DNA from: Actinoallomurus purpureus
GTDB taxonomy: Bacteria > Actinomycetota > Actinomycetes > Streptosporangiales > Streptosporangiaceae
DNA: 64,000 bases
Direction of reading: 5' to 3'
Assembly (NCBI RefSeq): GCF_024055795.1
Contig: NZ_JAMXMY010000033.1
Span: 1-64,000 of the forward strand
Positions 40,360 through 48,206 of the stretch are shown piece after piece (the first letter of the stretch is position 1; every line of letters begins with the position of its first letter). Under the pieces are notes generated by a model that saw only the letters and a list, made by a program, of their open reading frames with translations, searched no databases and was not told the DNA's origin. Both the position numbers and the translations under genes were made by a program.

Positions 40360-41022
40360 ATGCTGGAGACCCCAGACCGCCGGGAGCGCAAAAAGCGACG
40401 CACCCGCGCGCTCATCCGCGAGACCGCGCTCGAACTGTTCGCATCCGCCGGGTACGACGCGACCACGATCAAGGCGATCGCGGACGCCGCCGACGTCGCC
40501 CCACGGACCGTCACGCTGCACTTCCCCGCCAAAGAGGACATGCTCGCCCTCGACGACCCCTTCGGTCCCGAGTCCCTCGCGACCCGGCTGGCCGCACGAG
40601 GCGACGGTGAGACGGCGCTCGCCGCACTCCGCGACTGGATGATCACGACGATCCGCGCCATCGAGGAGGGCGACCCGGAGGAGGCGCGGCGCTTCTGGCG
40701 GTTGCGGGCGCTGCGCGCCCAGGTGATCGCGGACGATGAGGCACTACGCGGCCGCACCCGCGCGTCGTACGTCAAGGCCGAACGGGTCCTCGCCGCAGCC
40801 CTCGGAGCGGACCTGGGGCTGCCACCGACCGCACTGGTGCCCCGGCTCGCGGCACAGGCGGCCGTGACCGGTCTCCGCGAGGTCTACGAGGCGGACGAGG
40901 CCCGGACGGCCGGTCCGGAGCCACGCGCCGCCGATCTCGTGCCGCTCGTCGACCGCGTCATCGAGTTCGTCCACGCAGGCCTCGCCGCCGTACGCGGGCT
41001 TCCCCGCGGCAGGCCCACGTAG
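40360..41022 (+). CDS. TetR-family regulator (divergent from SDR)
   Basis: This 220-aa repressor has an N-terminal helix-turn-helix IKAIADAADVAPRTVTLHFPA, preceded by a basic arm (RRERKKRRTRALIRETALEL). The C-terminal helical domain includes FWRLRALRAQVIADDEALRG and a MftR-like tail (LVPLVDRVIEFVHAGLAAV). ATG 40360 follows GAGGGC. It probably controls the SDR gene and itself through 40284-40332. A 67-bp piece of its 3' end is duplicated at 44299-44365. Confidence 0.9.
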   Translation: MLETPDRRERKKRRTRALIRETALELFASAGYDATTIKAIADAADVAPRTVTLHFPAKEDMLALDDPFGPESLATRLAARGDGETALAALRDWMITTIRAIEEGDPEEARRFWRLRALRAQVIADDEALRGRTRASYVKAERVLAAALGADLGLPPTALVPRLAAQAAVTGLREVYEADEARTAGPEPRAADLVPLVDRVIEFVHAGLAAVRGLPRGRPT

Positions 41023-41032
41023 CATCACCGAT

Positions 41033-41887
41033 GTGATCACAACGCCAGAAGACGGGCCGCGGCTTCTCGCCATCAGCGACCTCCACGTCGCGTACCCGGA
41101 GAACCGGAAACTGGTGGAGGAACTGCGTCCGTACTCCGGTGACGACTGGCTGCTCGTCGCCGGCGACGTCGGTGAGAACCTCGACGACATCGAATGGGCG
41201 CTCGACACGCTGCGCCGGCGCTTCGCGACCGTCGTGTGGACGTCCGGCAACCACGAGCTGTGGACCCCACGCGGCGACACGACCGGGCTGCGCGGCGAGG
41301 ACCGCTACCTGCGGCTGGTCGAGCTCTGCCGGGGCATGGGCGTCCTCACGCCGGAGGACCCGTACCCGGTCTGGACAGGCCCCGGCGGCCCGGCCGTGAT
41401 CGCACCGCTCTTCCTGCTGTACGACTACACGTTCCGCCCCGACGGCGCCGCCACCCAGGAGGCCGCCCTCGCGCAGGCGAACGCGGAGGGCGTGGTCTGC
41501 ACCGACGAGTTCTTCCTGCATCCGGACCCGTACCCGAACCGCGAGTCCTGGTGCCGGGCCCGGCTGACGGCGACCGAAAAGCGGCTGGCGGAGCTCGACC
41601 CGGAGCTTCCCACCGTGCTCGTGAACCACTATCCCCTGGTACGGGAGCCCACCCGCGTCCTGCGGTACCCGGTGTTCGCCCAGTGGTGCGGCACCGTGCA
41701 CACCGCCGACTGGCACGTGCGCTTCCGCGCGGCCGCAGCCGTCTACGGCCACCTGCACATCCCGCGGACCACCTACTACGACGGCGTACGGTTCGAGGAG
41801 GTGTCGGTCGGCTACCCGCGCGAGTGGCAGAAACGCCCCGTCAAGCCGACCCTGCGGCAGATCCTTCCGGCCCCGGAAACCCCGTGA
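41033..41887 (+). CDS. Calcineurin-like metallophosphoesterase
   Basis: This 284-aa phosphoesterase has the metal-ligand motifs in order: SDLHVAYPEN (D-x-H), VAGDVGEN (GD), TSGNHELW (GNHE), LVNHYPLV and VYGHLHIPRT (GHLH). It starts at GTG 41033, 10 bp after the TetR stop. In many actinomycetes this gene lies directly upstream of, and overlaps, an Sfp-type phosphopantetheinyl transferase gene; here only a remnant of that partner is left (41884-42060), joined through GTGA. A role in CoA/phosphopantetheine metabolism is inferred from that pairing; the substrate is unproven. Confidence 0.88.
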   Translation: MITTPEDGPRLLAISDLHVAYPENRKLVEELRPYSGDDWLLVAGDVGENLDDIEWALDTLRRRFATVVWTSGNHELWTPRGDTTGLRGEDRYLRLVELCRGMGVLTPEDPYPVWTGPGGPAVIAPLFLLYDYTFRPDGAATQEAALAQANAEGVVCTDEFFLHPDPYPNRESWCRARLTATEKRLAELDPELPTVLVNHYPLVREPTRVLRYPVFAQWCGTVHTADWHVRFRAAAAVYGHLHIPRTTYYDGVRFEEVSVGYPREWQKRPVKPTLRQILPAPETP

Positions 41888-42060
41888 TCGAGGAGCTGCG
41901 GAACCCGGCGTACGGTGGGGCCGCCTGCTGTTCAGCGCGAAAGAGCCGGTCTACAAGGCGTGGTTCCCGCTGACCCGCCGCTGGCTGGGCTTCGAGGGCG
42001 CGAAGGCTGCGCGCCGGTCCGCGCAGCGAATCTCGGCTTCGAGTCAGTATCGGTCGTCCT
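41884..42060 (+). pseudogene. Remnant of an Sfp/EntD-type 4'-phosphopantetheinyl transferase gene
   Basis: GTG 41884 overlaps the stop of the metallophosphoesterase gene and encodes IEELRNPAYGG. From 41925, in another frame, the sequence reads LLFSAKEPVYKAWFPL-TRRWLGFEGAK, which contains the FSxKExxxK signature of PPTases. Some 500 bp of the usual ~700-bp gene (N-terminal and central parts) are missing, so deletion and frameshift have destroyed it. PPTases activate carrier proteins of PKS, NRPS and fatty-acid synthases; another copy elsewhere would be needed. Confidence 0.75.
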
Positions 42061-42100
42061 CCGGGAGCGGCGACGCTCGGGCGGTCCGTAGGCTCGGGGC

Positions 42101-42964
42101 GTGATCTGGAGTCTCCTCGGGGCGATCGCCGCGGCCGTGTGCTTCGGCACGGCGAGTGTGCTGCAGGCGCTGGCGGCGCGTGCGGCACCAGCGAGCACGG
42201 GCGTCGACCCCCGCCTGTTGGTCCGCCTGGTCCGTCGGCTTCCGTTCCTACTCGGTACAGGCTTGGACCTTCTGGGCTTCGCCGCCGAACTGGCCGCGTT
42301 GCGGTCGTTGCCGCTGTTCGTGGTGCAGGCGATGGTCGCAGGCAACCTGGCGGTGACCGCGGTGGTCGCCGCCCGGGTCCTGCACTTTCGGCTGGCGGTG
42401 CGAGAGTGGGCCGCCGTGGCGGCGGTGTGCATCGGCCTGGCTCTGCTGGGGCTGGCCGCCGGGCACGAGAACCCTGCGGCGGTGAGCCTGACGTTCCGGA
42501 TGGCGCTGCTCGGGTGTGTCGTCGTGATCGCCGTGGTCGGGGCCGCGGCGGGGCGGCTTCGCGGGGCGATCAGGTCTGCGGTGCTCGGTCTGATCGCTGG
42601 ACTGGGCTTCGGCCTCGTGGCCATCGGCGCACGGGTTCTAGTGAGCCTGTCTCCTCTTGATCTGCTGCGCGACCCGGCGACGTACGTCGTGGCGGGCGGC
42701 GGGCTGGTGGCGTTCCTGTTCTTCGCCACGGCGCTGCAGCGCGGCTCGGTGACCACGACCACCGCGGCGATGGTCGTTGCCGAGACCGTCGTGCCCGCGC
42801 TGGTCGGGGTTCTCCTTCTGGGCGACGGCACCCGTCATGGGTACGCCTGGAGCGCTGTGCTGGGATTCGTCATCGCAGTCGGCGGCACGCTCGCCCTCGC
42901 CCGCTTCGGGGAACCTGCCACCGAGACCGACAAGGTGAGACCTTCCTCAGCGTCCTTTCAGTGA
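42101..42964 (+). CDS. DMT/EamA-type membrane transporter
   Basis: This 287-aa protein has about nine to ten membrane helices (LLGAIAAAVCFGTASVLQAL, LPLFVVQAMVAGNLAVTAVV, WAAVAAVCIGLALLGLAAG, ALLGCVVVIAVVGAAAG, SAVLGLIAGLGFGLVAIG, TTTTAAMVVAETVVPALVGVL, YAWSAVLGFVIAVGGTLAL). The layout of two related halves, with the second-half sequence ATALQRGSVTTTTAAMVV, fits the drug/metabolite transporter superfamily. GTG 42101 follows a GGCTCGGGGC stretch. The substrate is unknown. It lies inside the gene-decay zone but appears intact. Confidence 0.8.
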   Translation: MIWSLLGAIAAAVCFGTASVLQALAARAAPASTGVDPRLLVRLVRRLPFLLGTGLDLLGFAAELAALRSLPLFVVQAMVAGNLAVTAVVAARVLHFRLAVREWAAVAAVCIGLALLGLAAGHENPAAVSLTFRMALLGCVVVIAVVGAAAGRLRGAIRSAVLGLIAGLGFGLVAIGARVLVSLSPLDLLRDPATYVVAGGGLVAFLFFATALQRGSVTTTTAAMVVAETVVPALVGVLLLGDGTRHGYAWSAVLGFVIAVGGTLALARFGEPATETDKVRPSSASFQ

Positions 42965-43157
42965 GCCCGCGTGCGGGGCGCGGCTACGCGTGCAGAGGCG
43001 ATCAGCGTGTCGGTTGTGGGGCCGTAAGGTTGATCGCTGACTCCGGCCGGGTGGTCTTGATCATCTGGGGGGGGCGAGGTGGTGTTGGAGGCCAAGCGGT
43101 GGCGGAAGCGGATGCCGCAGACGACCCCGCGAGCTGGAGTCCTCACAATCAAGGTTG

Positions 43158-44283
43158 GTGAACTCGTTGCCCGAGCGGCAGAGTACGGATGAGGCTGTAG
43201 AGGCCGGACGGCTGCGCCGCCTGTTCCAGTTCTTCGCCGACACGCAGTGCCGGGGCCGCTCCGTGGTCTACGAGACGCTGAGCAAAGGCGTAGCCGGCGA
43301 TACCGCCCTGCTCGACATGCTCATGCGCACGCCCAGCGAGCAGCGAGCAGCGAGCAGCGAGCAGCGAGCAGCGAGCAGCGGCGGCCCAGCGTCTCTGATT
43401 GGCGAAGCGATCCTGAGAAATCCTCAGGAATCATCCTGGCTGGATGCCGGGTATGTATGTGCCAATCGTCTTCGTGCCCTGGTGTCGGCAGGCAAAGCCG
43501 CCGACCCGCGTGGCACGTCCCTCCGGACGCTATCGATCCAGCCTGCACAGCTATCGGACCGAGGAGGGTGCCCCGCGTCGCCTGGGCACGGGACGTGCTG
43601 ATGACAGAACGATACCACGAGATCACCAAGAGCGACTAAAAAGAAGTGGGCCTCGGCAGCGGCCTCTCCGGTCCTGATCTCCTGCGATCTGCGCGGTGAC
43701 ACTGCCGCTGGTCAGATCTTCGGGACGATCCCGGAGATCACCTCCCGGATCGGCATCGACCAGCAACCGGTCCTGCTGGCCGATGCCGCCGAACGCGCTT
43801 GGCTCGAGGCGTTCATCTGGCCCGAGGACGTCGACGGCCTGACCACTCTGCGAGGCGCCATCGAGCTCGCCGTCTCGACCGGGGCCCCGACCGTCGTGCC
43901 CGGCGACGCCGTCACCGACACCGCCCGGCTGCTCGACGGCCTACCGGGCCACGAGCCCGTCGTTGTGTTCACCGCTTCCCTTCTCAGCTACCTCAGCGCC
44001 GGCGCCCGGACCGCGTTCCTCGGGCAGCTGGACGAAATCGCCCGGCGGCGCCCGGTGGCCTGGGTCTTCGCGGAAGCCCCCGGTCTCGTCGCCACCACCG
44101 GCCTCTCCGTACCTGCCCTGAAGGGCCCGCTGGCCGGGCGCAACGGCCTCTACCTGGTCGGGGCCAGCCTGCGTGACGCGGCCGGCACGATGACAGCCTG
44201 ATCGCCATGGCCGACCCCTACCTGCGCTGGCTCGCCCCGGCCCGGACCCCCGCCGACGACTTCCAGTGGCTGCCCACTGACTG
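43158..44283 (+). pseudogene. Disrupted DUF2332-like gene
   Basis: The 5' part (43158-43330) encodes RLRRLFQFFADTQCRGRS and YETLSKGVAGDTALLDML, as in DUF2332 N-termini. It then enters a heptanucleotide repeat (43335-43380) and about 250 bp that match nothing I know. From ~43650 the family resumes: EITSRIGIDQQPVLLADA, AWLEAFIWPEDVDGL, AIELAVSTGAPTVVPGDAV, PVVVFTASLLSYLSAGAR. Another frameshift near 44200 precedes the C-terminal ADPYLRWLAP. At least two lesions make it non-functional. Family assignment rests on these blocks only. Confidence 0.6.
43335..43380 (+). repeat. Heptanucleotide tandem repeat (AGCGAGC) x 6.6
   Basis: Six perfect copies plus four bases of AGCGAGC run without interruption. 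The unit length is not a multiple of three, so each gain or loss of a unit shifts the reading frame. The repeat lies at the point where similarity of the DUF2332-like gene breaks off. Confidence 0.95.
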
Positions 44284-44298
44284 ACCCCCAGGCGTACC

Positions 44299-44365
44299 CG
44301 CGCCGCCGATCCGTTGCCCCTGGTCGACCGTGTCATCGAGTTCGTCCACGCAGGCCTCGCCGCCG
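44299..44365 (+). pseudogene. Duplicated fragment of a TetR gene 3' end
   Basis: These 67 bp match 40924-40990, the C-terminal coding part of the TetR gene, with only a few mismatches; the last 33 bp are identical. The translation reads PLPLVDRVIEFVHAGLAAA. There is no helix-turn-helix or other part of the gene nearby, so this is a scar of duplication or recombination, or the end of a lost paralogue. Confidence 0.7.
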
Positions 44366-44591
44366 CCTCCGACGGTGGACTCGCACGCACCGGTGTGCCA
44401 AAAGCTCGGTAACCGCAGCCGCAAAAGGGGCAAGAACCGCGAACGGCCGCCCGACCCCGGCCTTCACCGAGCTTTCTGTCCGCCCGCGACGTGCACGTGG
44501 CCGGTCCCGGCGTGCTCGTTCGGTGTAACTCGGACTGACAGCGGAACAGCGCCCACGGGCGAGGACGGACGCCCCTGGTCAGAGGGGCGAT

Positions 44592-44986
44592 GACGGACGA
44601 GTCGGCCTGTAGGCCGGGTTCTGTGCCTCCGCTCGCGCGGAGCGACGGTCATCCATCTAGGGCCGCCGTTGCCGGCGGCCTCAAGCGGTCTACCCGCAGG
44701 CTCGGGCGGGCCGCCCTCGAATGCCTGCGCGGGCCCGCCGTGAGGCGGACCCTTCTTGACCTTGCTCCGGGTGGGGTTTGCCGAGCCGCCCCAGTCACCT
44801 GGGGCGCTGGTGGTCTCTTACACCACCGTTTCACCCTTACCTCCGCATGCGGAGGCGGTCTGCTTTCTGTGGCACTTTCCCGCGGGTCGCCCCGGGTCGG
44901 CGTTACCGACCACCCTGCCCGGTGGAGCCCGGACCTTCCTCGTCGGAGCAGAACTCCGACGCGACCGTCCGGCCGACTCGTCCGTC
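44592..44986 (-). ncRNA. rnpB: RNase P RNA (bacterial type A)
   Basis: On the minus strand the hallmark sequences appear in order: GAGGAAGGTCCGGGCTCCA (5' conserved region), GGTAAGGGTGAAACGGTGG, then TAAGAGACCACCAG, GGCAAACCCCACC near the core, and ACAGAACCCGGCCTACAG at the 3' end. GACGGACGAGTCGGCC at the 3' end (plus-strand 44592-44607) pairs perfectly with the 5' end (44971-44986), giving a 16-bp P1 helix that sets both ends. The RNA is about 395 nt, normal for actinobacteria. It is the catalytic subunit of the enzyme that matures tRNA 5' ends. Confidence 0.95.
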
Positions 44987-44991
44987 AGCGA

Positions 44992-46122
44992 CTATTTTAC
45001 CAAATTCCCAGGTTCGGCGACCGCACGCAGATGGTGGGTGTCGTTGAGGGACCGGACGACGGCGGGGCCGTCGGCGTACCAGTCGACGACCGACAGCGAC
45101 CCGACGTCCAGGTGCATCCGGTAGAGCGCGGACGGCGGGGCGTCGAGCGCCAGGCGTACGAGCATCTTGATCGGGGTCACGTGCGACACGACGAGCACGG
45201 TCTGCTTGCGGAAGCGGACCAGCAGCTTGTCGCGGGCGGTGCGGACGCGCTGGAGGGTGGCCGCGAAGCTCTCGCCGAAGGGAGGCGCGACGGACGGGTC
45301 GGCGAGCCAGGCGTCCATCTCGGCGGGCCAGCGTTCGCGAACCTCGGCGAAGGTGTAACCCTCCCAGTCGCCGAAGTCGGTCTCGCGCAGGTCCTCCTCG
45401 ACGCGGACCGGGACGTCGATGGCCTGGGCGACCTCCTGGGCGGTCTGGCGTGTCCGCTTGAGGGGCGAGGTGACGATCACGTCGATGCCGCGGCCGGCGA
45501 GGGCGTCTCCCGCGGCGCGGGCCTGGGCGAGACCGGTGTCGGTCAGCGGAATGTCGCCGACGCCGGCGAACCGCCGCTCACCGGAGTACGGCGTCTCACC
45601 GTGCCGGAGCAGCAGCGTCGTCGTGGGCTCGGTGGTCGGCGGCGCCCATCCGGTGGTCGCGGCGGGCGGGTCCGGTTCGTCCTCCTCGACGGTGGACGGC
45701 GCCCACGTGCGGCCCTGGGCGGCGGCGTCCATGGCCTCGTTGGCGAGCCGGTCGGCGTGCTTGTTCCGCTCCCGGGGGATCCACGTGTAGCGCACCGACG
45801 AGAAACCGGAGGCGAGCCGCTGCGCCTGGAGGGCCAGCGGCTTCATGTCCGGATGCTTGATCTTCCAGCGGCCGGACATCTGCTCGACGACGAGCTTGGA
45901 GTCCATCCGGACCTCGACGTCGGCGTCGGCGGCGAGTTGCGCCGCGGCCTCCAGACCGGCGATGAGGCCGCGGTACTCGGCCACGTTGTTGGTGGCCACG
46001 CCGATGGCGTCGGCTCTCTCGGCAAGGACCTGACCTGTGACGGCGTCGCTGACCGCCGCGCCGTACCCGGCCGGGCCGGGGTTGCCGCGCGACCCGCCGT
46101 CGGCCTCGACGATGAGCCTCAC
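44992..46122 (-). CDS. Bifunctional RNase HI / histidine phosphatase (CobC-like)
   Basis: This 376-aa two-domain protein has N-terminal RNase HI (~1-135) with EADGGSRGNPGPAGYG, TNNVAEYRGL, VRMDSKLVVEQM and RNKHADRLANEAM, the four-carboxylate active site that cuts RNA in RNA-DNA hybrids. The C-terminal histidine phosphatase (~165-376) has LLLRHGETPYSGE, TSPLKRTRQTA and VVSHVTPIK; its partner in M. tuberculosis Rv2228c has alpha-ribazole phosphatase activity. GTG 46122 overlaps the stop of the zinc-ribbon gene (GTGA). The three-gene order matches Rv2230c-Rv2229c-Rv2228c. Confidence 0.92.
   Translation of the reverse strand: MRLIVEADGGSRGNPGPAGYGAAVSDAVTGQVLAERADAIGVATNNVAEYRGLIAGLEAAAQLAADADVEVRMDSKLVVEQMSGRWKIKHPDMKPLALQAQRLASGFSSVRYTWIPRERNKHADRLANEAMDAAAQGRTWAPSTVEEDEPDPPAATTGWAPPTTEPTTTLLLRHGETPYSGERRFAGVGDIPLTDTGLAQARAAGDALAGRGIDVIVTSPLKRTRQTAQEVAQAIDVPVRVEEDLRETDFGDWEGYTFAEVRERWPAEMDAWLADPSVAPPFGESFAATLQRVRTARDKLLVRFRKQTVLVVSHVTPIKMLVRLALDAPPSALYRMHLDVGSLSVVDWYADGPAVVRSLNDTHHLRAVAEPGNLVK
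44994..44999 (-). promoter_or_regulatory. -10 element of rnpB
   Basis: TAAAAT on the minus strand ends 8 nt before the predicted rnpB 5' end. It lies inside the last codons and stop of the RNase HI gene, so the rnpB promoter is embedded in coding sequence. No clear -35 was found. Confidence 0.5.
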
Positions 46123-46862
46123 AGGCCGGATTCCGGGGTACGGACGAGGATCCGGCGGCACTCCTCGCAGCGGATGACGTCGTCCTTGACCGCAGTGCGG
46201 ATGGCGTTGAGCTCGACGGTGTTGAGCTGCAGGTGGCAGCCCTGGCACTGGCCGCGCAGCAGGGCCGCGGCGGCCACGCCCCGGTGCTGCTCGCGCAGCT
46301 TCTCGTAGAGCTTGAGCAGGTCGTCGGGGATGTCGCCGACGACCCCGGCCCGCGCGGTGCGGACCAGCTCGGCCTCGCCGTCGATCTCGCGGTGGGCGGT
46401 GTCGCGGCGCTCGGACAGCTCGGCCAGCTCCTTCTCGGCCGTCTCCTTGTCCGCCTCGACCGCGCGCAGGCGGTTCTCCGCCTCCTCACGGCGCTCCATC
46501 ACGTCGAGCACGATCTCCTCGAGGTCGGACTGCCGCTTCTGCAGGGACGCGATCTCGGACTGGAGGTTCTCCAGGTCGCGGGCCGAGGAGACCTGCCCGG
46601 AGTCGAGCCGCTTCTGGTCGCGGTCGGCGCGGGCGCGTACCTGGTCGACGTCCTGCTCGGCCTTCTTCTGCTCCCGGTCGATGTCGCTGATCTCGGTCTG
46701 GGCGGCGACGAGCGCGTCGTCGACTCCGCCGAGGCGCTCCTCGACCTTCGCGATCTCCGCGAGCTCCGCGAGGGTACGCCTCCGATGGGCCAGCCGATCG
46801 AGCCGGGCGTCCAGCTCCTGCAGGTCGAGGAGGCGCAACTGGGCTTCAGGTGCTGCTTTCAC
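46119..46862 (-). CDS. Coiled-coil protein with C4 zinc ribbon (DUF164)
   Basis: This 247-aa protein is mostly a long antiparallel coiled coil (~10-180, rich in Glu/Arg/Gln heptads). A C-terminal zinc ribbon with CQGCHLQLNTVELN and CEECRRILVR follows. The family corresponds to M. tuberculosis Rv2229c and is structurally like Helicobacter HP0958; the latter binds RNA or flagellar partners, but the actinobacterial role is not settled. The start is GTG 46862 with GAAGGAAG upstream. It overlaps both neighbours (NIF3-like upstream by 17 bp, RNase HI downstream by 4 bp). Confidence 0.9.
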   Translation of the reverse strand: MKAAPEAQLRLLDLQELDARLDRLAHRRRTLAELAEIAKVEERLGGVDDALVAAQTEISDIDREQKKAEQDVDQVRARADRDQKRLDSGQVSSARDLENLQSEIASLQKRQSDLEEIVLDVMERREEAENRLRAVEADKETAEKELAELSERRDTAHREIDGEAELVRTARAGVVGDIPDDLLKLYEKLREQHRGVAAAALLRGQCQGCHLQLNTVELNAIRTAVKDDVIRCEECRRILVRTPESGL

Positions 46863-47673
46863 GTACTTCCTTCAAGGATCGAAAGGTCCACGCGTCGGTC
46901 ACGACGGTGGAGATCCGGGTCTCCACGCCAGTCTGGCGCACCAGGTCCGCCGCGTCGCCGAGCCACGGCCATTCCGTCGCCCAGTGTGCGGCGTCGACGA
47001 GCGCCGTACTCCCATCTTCGCGGAACTCCGACGCGGGATGGTGGCGGAGGTCGGCGGTGAGGTAGGCGTCGGCTCCCGCGGCGCGGGCCGCGCCCAGCAG
47101 CGAGTCGCCGGCGCCCCCGCAGACCGCGACCGTACGGATCGGCGCCTCCGGGTCGCCGGCGACGCGGAGACCGGCGGCGGTGAGGGGCAGGCCCGTGGCA
47201 GCGGCGTCCGCGAACTCCCGCAGTGTGACGGGCGCGGGCAGCTCGCCGATCCGCCCGAGTCCCCGGCGCGGATCGTCGGCGGACGGGCTGAGCGGTCGCA
47301 GGGGCCCGGTGAGCCCGACGGCGCGGGCGAGCGCGTCGGACACGCCCGGGTCGGCGACGTCGGCGTTGGTGTGTGCGGTGTACAGGGCGGTGCCGGCCGT
47401 GATGAGCCGGTGGACGGCGCGGCCCTTCGGCGTGGTGGCCGGCACTCCGTGCACGGGCCGCAGCAGCAGCGGGTGGTGGGTGACGATCAGATCGGCGTGC
47501 CACTCGAGGGCCTCGTCCACCACGTCGGTCACCGGGTCGACGGCGAACAGGACACGGCGGACGACGGCCTCCGGATCACCACAGACAAGGCCGACGGCGT
47601 CCCAGGGCTCCGCCCAGGCGGGGTCGTAGCGACCTTCGAGGATCGTGATGACGTCGGCCAGTGTGGTGGGCAC
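46846..47673 (-). CDS. NIF3-like dinuclear metal-centre protein
   Basis: This 275-aa protein of the NIF3/YqfO family forms hexameric toroids with a two-metal site. Ligand motifs are DLIVTHHPLLLRP, YTAHTNADVADPG (Asp/His) and the C-terminal DAAHWATEWPWL (His/Glu). Other blocks are WDAVGLVCGDP and RTVAVCGGAGDSLL. The function is debated; GTP cyclohydrolase I type 2 is a common but doubtful label. I start at GTG 47673, directly after GGAGG; the frame is open further upstream to ATG 47766 through repeat-containing DNA that does not look like family sequence. First gene of the operon. Confidence 0.88.
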   Translation of the reverse strand: MPTTLADVITILEGRYDPAWAEPWDAVGLVCGDPEAVVRRVLFAVDPVTDVVDEALEWHADLIVTHHPLLLRPVHGVPATTPKGRAVHRLITAGTALYTAHTNADVADPGVSDALARAVGLTGPLRPLSPSADDPRRGLGRIGELPAPVTLREFADAAATGLPLTAAGLRVAGDPEAPIRTVAVCGGAGDSLLGAARAAGADAYLTADLRHHPASEFREDGSTALVDAAHWATEWPWLGDAADLVRQTGVETRISTVVTDAWTFRSLKEVRESST

Positions 47674-47704
47674 CCTCCGCAGGGTACCGTCCGAGATCGC
47701 CGGA

Positions 47705-47741
47705 ATCGCGCATACCAAGATCACTAGGATCGCGCATACCA
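47705..47741. repeat. 13-bp direct repeat in the NIF3-operon promoter region
   Basis: ATCGCGCATACCA occurs at 47705-47717 and 47729-47741, 24 bp apart centre to centre (just over two helical turns). It lies between the divergent NIF3-operon and 47794 genes, suggesting tandem binding sites for one regulator or a promoter duplication. Confidence 0.6.
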
Positions 47742-47793
47742 TCGGCGGGGCCCCGTGCGGAATCATGCCACTCGGCCGATCGTTGGAGGTTGC

Positions 47794-48141
47794 GTGAAAT
47801 CACCGTTTCGACGGCGCCGCAGGCGTCCGCGTAAGCGTCCCGCTGTTGCCACCGAGCCGGAAGTGATCGACTGGCCGAAGGAGGGCAGCGGTGGAGGCAG
47901 TGGCCTGATGTCCGCCATCCGGGGCGACTCCTCGTCCGGCGCGGGGTTCGGGCCGGGCATGTTCGCGGACCTGCAGGCCGCGTTCGGCGGTGCGGGGAAG
48001 CAGATCCAGCTGGAGGAGCAGGAGAAGGAGAAGACGCGCCGCCACGAGCTGCACACGAACAGCACGCCGGGCCGCGACGACCTGGACTCCGGCACGATCC
48101 GGATCACCCGGCGCCGTGAGTCCGAGGACGAGGAGAAGTAG
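47794..48141 (+). CDS. Small basic/acidic actinobacterial protein
   Basis: This 115-aa protein starts at GTG 47794 behind TTGGAGG. It has an Arg-rich N-terminus (FRRRRRRPRKRP), a Gly/Ser-rich linker (KEGSGGGSGLMSAIRGDSSS), a short amphipathic helix (MFADLQAAFGGAGKQIQLEE) and a charged end (KTRRHELHTNSTPGRDDLDS, TIRITRRRESEDEEK). It reminds me of small DUF6191-type proteins, but I am not sure. No signal or membrane segment. The Arg-rich head could bind nucleic acid or acidic lipids. It is divergent from the NIF3 operon. Confidence 0.65.
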   Translation: MKSPFRRRRRRPRKRPAVATEPEVIDWPKEGSGGGSGLMSAIRGDSSSGAGFGPGMFADLQAAFGGAGKQIQLEEQEKEKTRRHELHTNSTPGRDDLDSGTIRITRRRESEDEEK

Positions 48142-48171
48142 CCGGCGGCGTCACACTTTTCCTACCTTTAC

Positions 48172-48187
48172 TCGAACACGCATTCGA
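48172..48187 (+). promoter_or_regulatory. LexA/SOS-box-like palindrome
   Basis: TCGAACACGCATTCGA matches the mycobacterial SOS box TCGAAC-N4-GTTCGA at all but one position. With flanking bases, CTCGAA and TTCGAG form a perfect inverted repeat (48171-48188). It ends 19 bp before the start of the 48207 gene, overlapping the probable promoter (TATTCT at 48195-48200). Confidence 0.5.
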
Positions 48188-48206
48188 GTTTACTTATTCT
48201 GGCGAC

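Noticed and set aside
43335-43380. CRISPR array
   Set aside because: The 7-bp unit is repeated head to tail without spacers; it is a simple tandem repeat.
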